From: Saprospiraceae bacterium
GTDB lineage: Bacteria > Bacteroidota > Bacteroidia > Chitinophagales > Saprospiraceae
Assembly (NCBI GenBank): GCA_022448995.1
Contig: JAKVCT010000022.1
Span: 1 to 35,507, forward strand
Direction of reading: 5' to 3'
DNA: 35,507 bases
Shown: positions 33,595 through 35,507 of the stretch, piece after piece
How positions within the stretch are numbered: the first letter of the stretch is position 1
How the letters are laid out: every line of letters starts with the position of its first letter
Notes under the pieces: model-generated
Told to the model about the DNA's origin: nothing
What the model saw: only the letters and a program-made list of their open reading frames with translations
The model's database searches: none
Position numbers and translations under genes: made by a program

Positions 33595-33632
33595 GCCTCT
33601 AATTCTTGGGAAAGTATTAGGGGCTTCTTTTT
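33595..33632 (+). terminator. Terminator downstream of rnpB
   Basis: GCCTCTAAT pairs with ATTAGGGGC (one G-U pair) around an 11-base loop and is followed by TTCTTTTT. It lies about 50 bases beyond the mature RNase P RNA end, which implies a trimmed 3' trailer. The TTTTTT at 33542-33547 directly after P1 could be an earlier stop. Confidence 0.7.
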
Positions 33633-33908
33633 ATTAATAGTTCGTGAATCAAGTATCGCTGCTCTTTCTCCATTCTAGTAGCTCCACCACAAAGCTTATA
33701 TTGTCCTAACTTCAAAAAACTGATTTATCTATTTACTGTCCATATCCTAATCAAGATCCATAGGTGTTTATCATAATATGAGTATATTAATGTAAGTTCG
33801 GTACTCTCTAACATAAAGAAGTAAATACTTTACAGAATATCTCTACTATAGTCTACAGTCTTATTCTTTTTATCCAAAAATGCTAAAGTTGTTACTTATT
33901 CATCAAAA

Positions 33909-34055
33909 ATGAATCAAAAAATTTATGGGAAGTTCTTTTTTTCTTGTTTATTAGTAGTAGTTAGTCATCCACGACTTTTAGTTCTATGTGATTGGGAAGA
34001 GAAAAAAGACTTTTTCTTAGAAAATCATGAGTCAAAAACAGTGATGATAAGGTAG
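33909..34055 (+). CDS. Possible 48-residue secreted peptide
   Basis: An ATG frame reads MNQKIYGKFFFSCLLVVVSH and on to a TAG. The first 30 residues look like a signal sequence and the remainder is charged (DWEEKKDFFLENHESK). It is short, has no recognised relatives and no clear promoter, so it may be a chance frame or the remains of a secreted-protein gene like its downstream neighbours. Confidence 0.25.
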   Translation: MNQKIYGKFFFSCLLVVVSHPRLLVLCDWEEKKDFFLENHESKTVMIR

Positions 34056-34157
34056 TTTAAACATATATTTACTATTTAAATAATTTATGGACTCTTTAAC
34101 AAATAGGTTAGCACATGATCTAATCTTATAAATATAGAGTCTTTTTTCTCCAAAAAA

Positions 34158-35300
34158 ATGGACAAACATATGAGCTTAAATCATACAGTTTACGCTTTAT
34201 TTTTATTTACGTTTAGTTTATTGACTACTAGCCTCTATGCTCAAAAACCTATTATAAAATCTATTCAGCAGGAAAAGTATGCCCCTAATGATGATGGAGA
34301 TTTAGCAATTAACTTGCGTATTGAGCAGACTTTTAATCGTTATGGAAATGTAACTAGACAAGAATACTTCTATCTGAGACAAGATGGAAAATTGCAGAGT
34401 GATCGCAAAAAAATCCATAGCTATGATAGTTATGGACGGCATCTGAATACTTTAGAATACAATGGGGATAATATCTTAGAGGCAGAAAAGAAAATTATCT
34501 GGGATAGTAAGGGAAATAAAACAAAGGTTGAAGATGTGCAGTATACCAATGGTCAACAAACTAGAACAAATGTAAGCTATAAGTTAGAATATGATGATAA
34601 TGGTAATAAGAGCACAGAACAGTATTTTGATGGAGACGGTAATACGACTAGAAATAAAACTTGGTTTTACAATAAGGAAAATGAGGTGATTAGGGCTGAA
34701 TCTTGGATAGATCTCAAGAATAAGCCCAAAAAAGAAATTAAGGTAAACTATTCTCGTAATTCTAATGGAGACTTAGTAAAGTCTGTAAGTGTGGAGAAAG
34801 TGAATGGTAGTGTTTATCGAAAAGATGTTCGTATTTTTAATAATAACTTTGTAATCCAGTGGAAGAAGTATTTGAATGGTAAATTAGATAGTGAGTTTAT
34901 CAATGAATATAGAGATAGTGTAATCATTCGTACTACCCGAAAAAATAAACGTAAGGTAACAGCTTTGCCTGATACAGAAGATACTGATGCAGGTCCTAAT
35001 GCGCCTAAAAAGAAGAAAAATAAGGGAGATATCTGGGTGACAAATTCAGAGTATGATGCTTATGGAAATATTGTGATTACGTCTCAGAGTGTGAATGGAA
35101 AGGTAGTTCATGTTTTTCAGTACGAATATGATGAGTATGGCAACTGTACCAGAACCATTGAGGTAGATAAGCTGAAGGACTTGAAAAATGAGGAGCAGCT
35201 TGAATATGAGAAGTATGGAAATATAAAAAAGAAAACGATCTTGAAAAACGGAAAAATTATCTCAAGAGAAGAATTTGTATTTGAGTATTTTGAACGATAA
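34158..35300 (+). CDS. Secreted repeat-containing protein of unknown function
   Basis: The 380-residue product has a signal peptide (1-29, FLFTFSLLTTSLYAQ) and repeated strand-turn units such as YDSYGRHLNTLEY, WDSKGNKTKVEDV, YDDNGNKSTEQYFDGDGN, YDAYGNIVITSQ and YDEYGNCTRTIE. These resemble YD or MORN-like repeats that build extended beta structure. No toxin domain or T9SS tail follows. The last codons overlap the start of a second secreted-protein gene, so the two are probably co-transcribed. Met5 is another possible start. The function is unknown. Confidence 0.75.
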   Translation: MDKHMSLNHTVYALFLFTFSLLTTSLYAQKPIIKSIQQEKYAPNDDGDLAINLRIEQTFNRYGNVTRQEYFYLRQDGKLQSDRKKIHSYDSYGRHLNTLEYNGDNILEAEKKIIWDSKGNKTKVEDVQYTNGQQTRTNVSYKLEYDDNGNKSTEQYFDGDGNTTRNKTWFYNKENEVIRAESWIDLKNKPKKEIKVNYSRNSNGDLVKSVSVEKVNGSVYRKDVRIFNNNFVIQWKKYLNGKLDSEFINEYRDSVIIRTTRKNKRKVTALPDTEDTDAGPNAPKKKKNKGDIWVTNSEYDAYGNIVITSQSVNGKVVHVFQYEYDEYGNCTRTIEVDKLKDLKNEEQLEYEKYGNIKKKTILKNGKIISREEFVFEYFER

Positions 35301-35507
35301 ATTTATTGCTACATTTGTTCTTTGCATGATTCTGGGGATAATGGCACAGGCACAGCTAGACGAAGCACGTTTAGATAGTGTATTATATATCCATCAGCTA
35401 ACTTATGAGTACAAGGAGGGAGAGAAGCGACTGAAGATAGAGAAGGAAAGCTTCTTTGATACCAGTCAAATTATGTACAAACAAGAGCGTTCCAACTATA
35501 TTTATGT
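35290..35507 (+). CDS. Secreted protein, 5' part only
   Basis: The frame begins at TTG 35290 (or TTG 35281), giving a signal peptide (NDKFIATFVLCMILGIMAQAQ), and stays open to the window end. Its start overlaps the stop of the upstream gene by 11 bases in another frame, which suggests coupled translation. The visible mature part (LDEARLDSVLYIHQLTYEYKEG and on) is too short to classify. It may be a paralogue of the gene before it. Confidence 0.6.
   Translation, partial: MNDKFIATFVLCMILGIMAQAQLDEARLDSVLYIHQLTYEYKEGEKRLKIEKESFFDTSQIMYKQERSNYIY

Overview
This window is chromosomal DNA from an AT-rich, gliding-type member of the Bacteroidota. A Saprospiria-like lineage is my best guess, but the sequence does not settle the genus. 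The phylum call rests on type IX secretion (T9SS) type A and type B C-terminal sorting domains, SprB-like repeats, a SusC/FecA-style TonB-dependent receptor with an N-terminal carboxypeptidase-regulatory-like domain, the absence of Shine-Dalgarno sequences before starts, and several promoters of the Bacteroidota form TTTG-N20/21-TAnnTTTG.

Layout. 106-1842 (-) is a secreted T9SS protein. About 1 kb of repeat-bearing intergenic DNA follows. 2848-5954 (+) is an ExbB-ExbD-ExbD-(ExbD-like)-TonB energy-transduction operon closed by a strong terminator. Next come a leucine-rich-repeat protein, a full-length SbcC-type ATPase, a DUF547 protein and a tricorn-like S41 peptidase. 14.6-17.1 kb is an accessory patch with a broken small gene, a 285-bp inverted-repeat-ended element, a possible Imm35/YrhB-like protein, a duplicated two-hairpin 53-bp repeat and an anchored hypothetical protein. 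17.1-26.2 kb holds a YheC/YheD-like ATP-grasp protein, tRNA-Phe, a beta-propeller protein, a T9SS repeat protein, the TonB-dependent receptor and SppA. 26.6-30 kb is a large secreted lamin-tail/SprB-repeat adhesin. 30.2-32 kb holds a 3'-5' exonuclease, a membrane protein and tRNA-Gly. The RNase P RNA gene lies at about 33.2-33.5 kb. The window ends in two overlapping secreted-protein genes, the last cut by the window edge.

How the genes work together. The Exb/Ton operon energises outer-membrane receptors such as the one at 21518-23878, though the two loci are 15 kb apart. Several proteins carry signal peptides, and three also carry T9SS sorting domains, so much of the window serves the cell envelope and surface.

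The most unusual content is in the intergenic DNA. There are two families of short elements with terminal inverted repeats and no transposase. A 24-nt GC-rich module occurs singly, in tandem and nested inside those elements. A 38-nt module and a 53-bp double-hairpin repeat are also present. Comparing copies of the same element shows modules present in one and absent from another, which suggests a layered system of small non-autonomous repeats.
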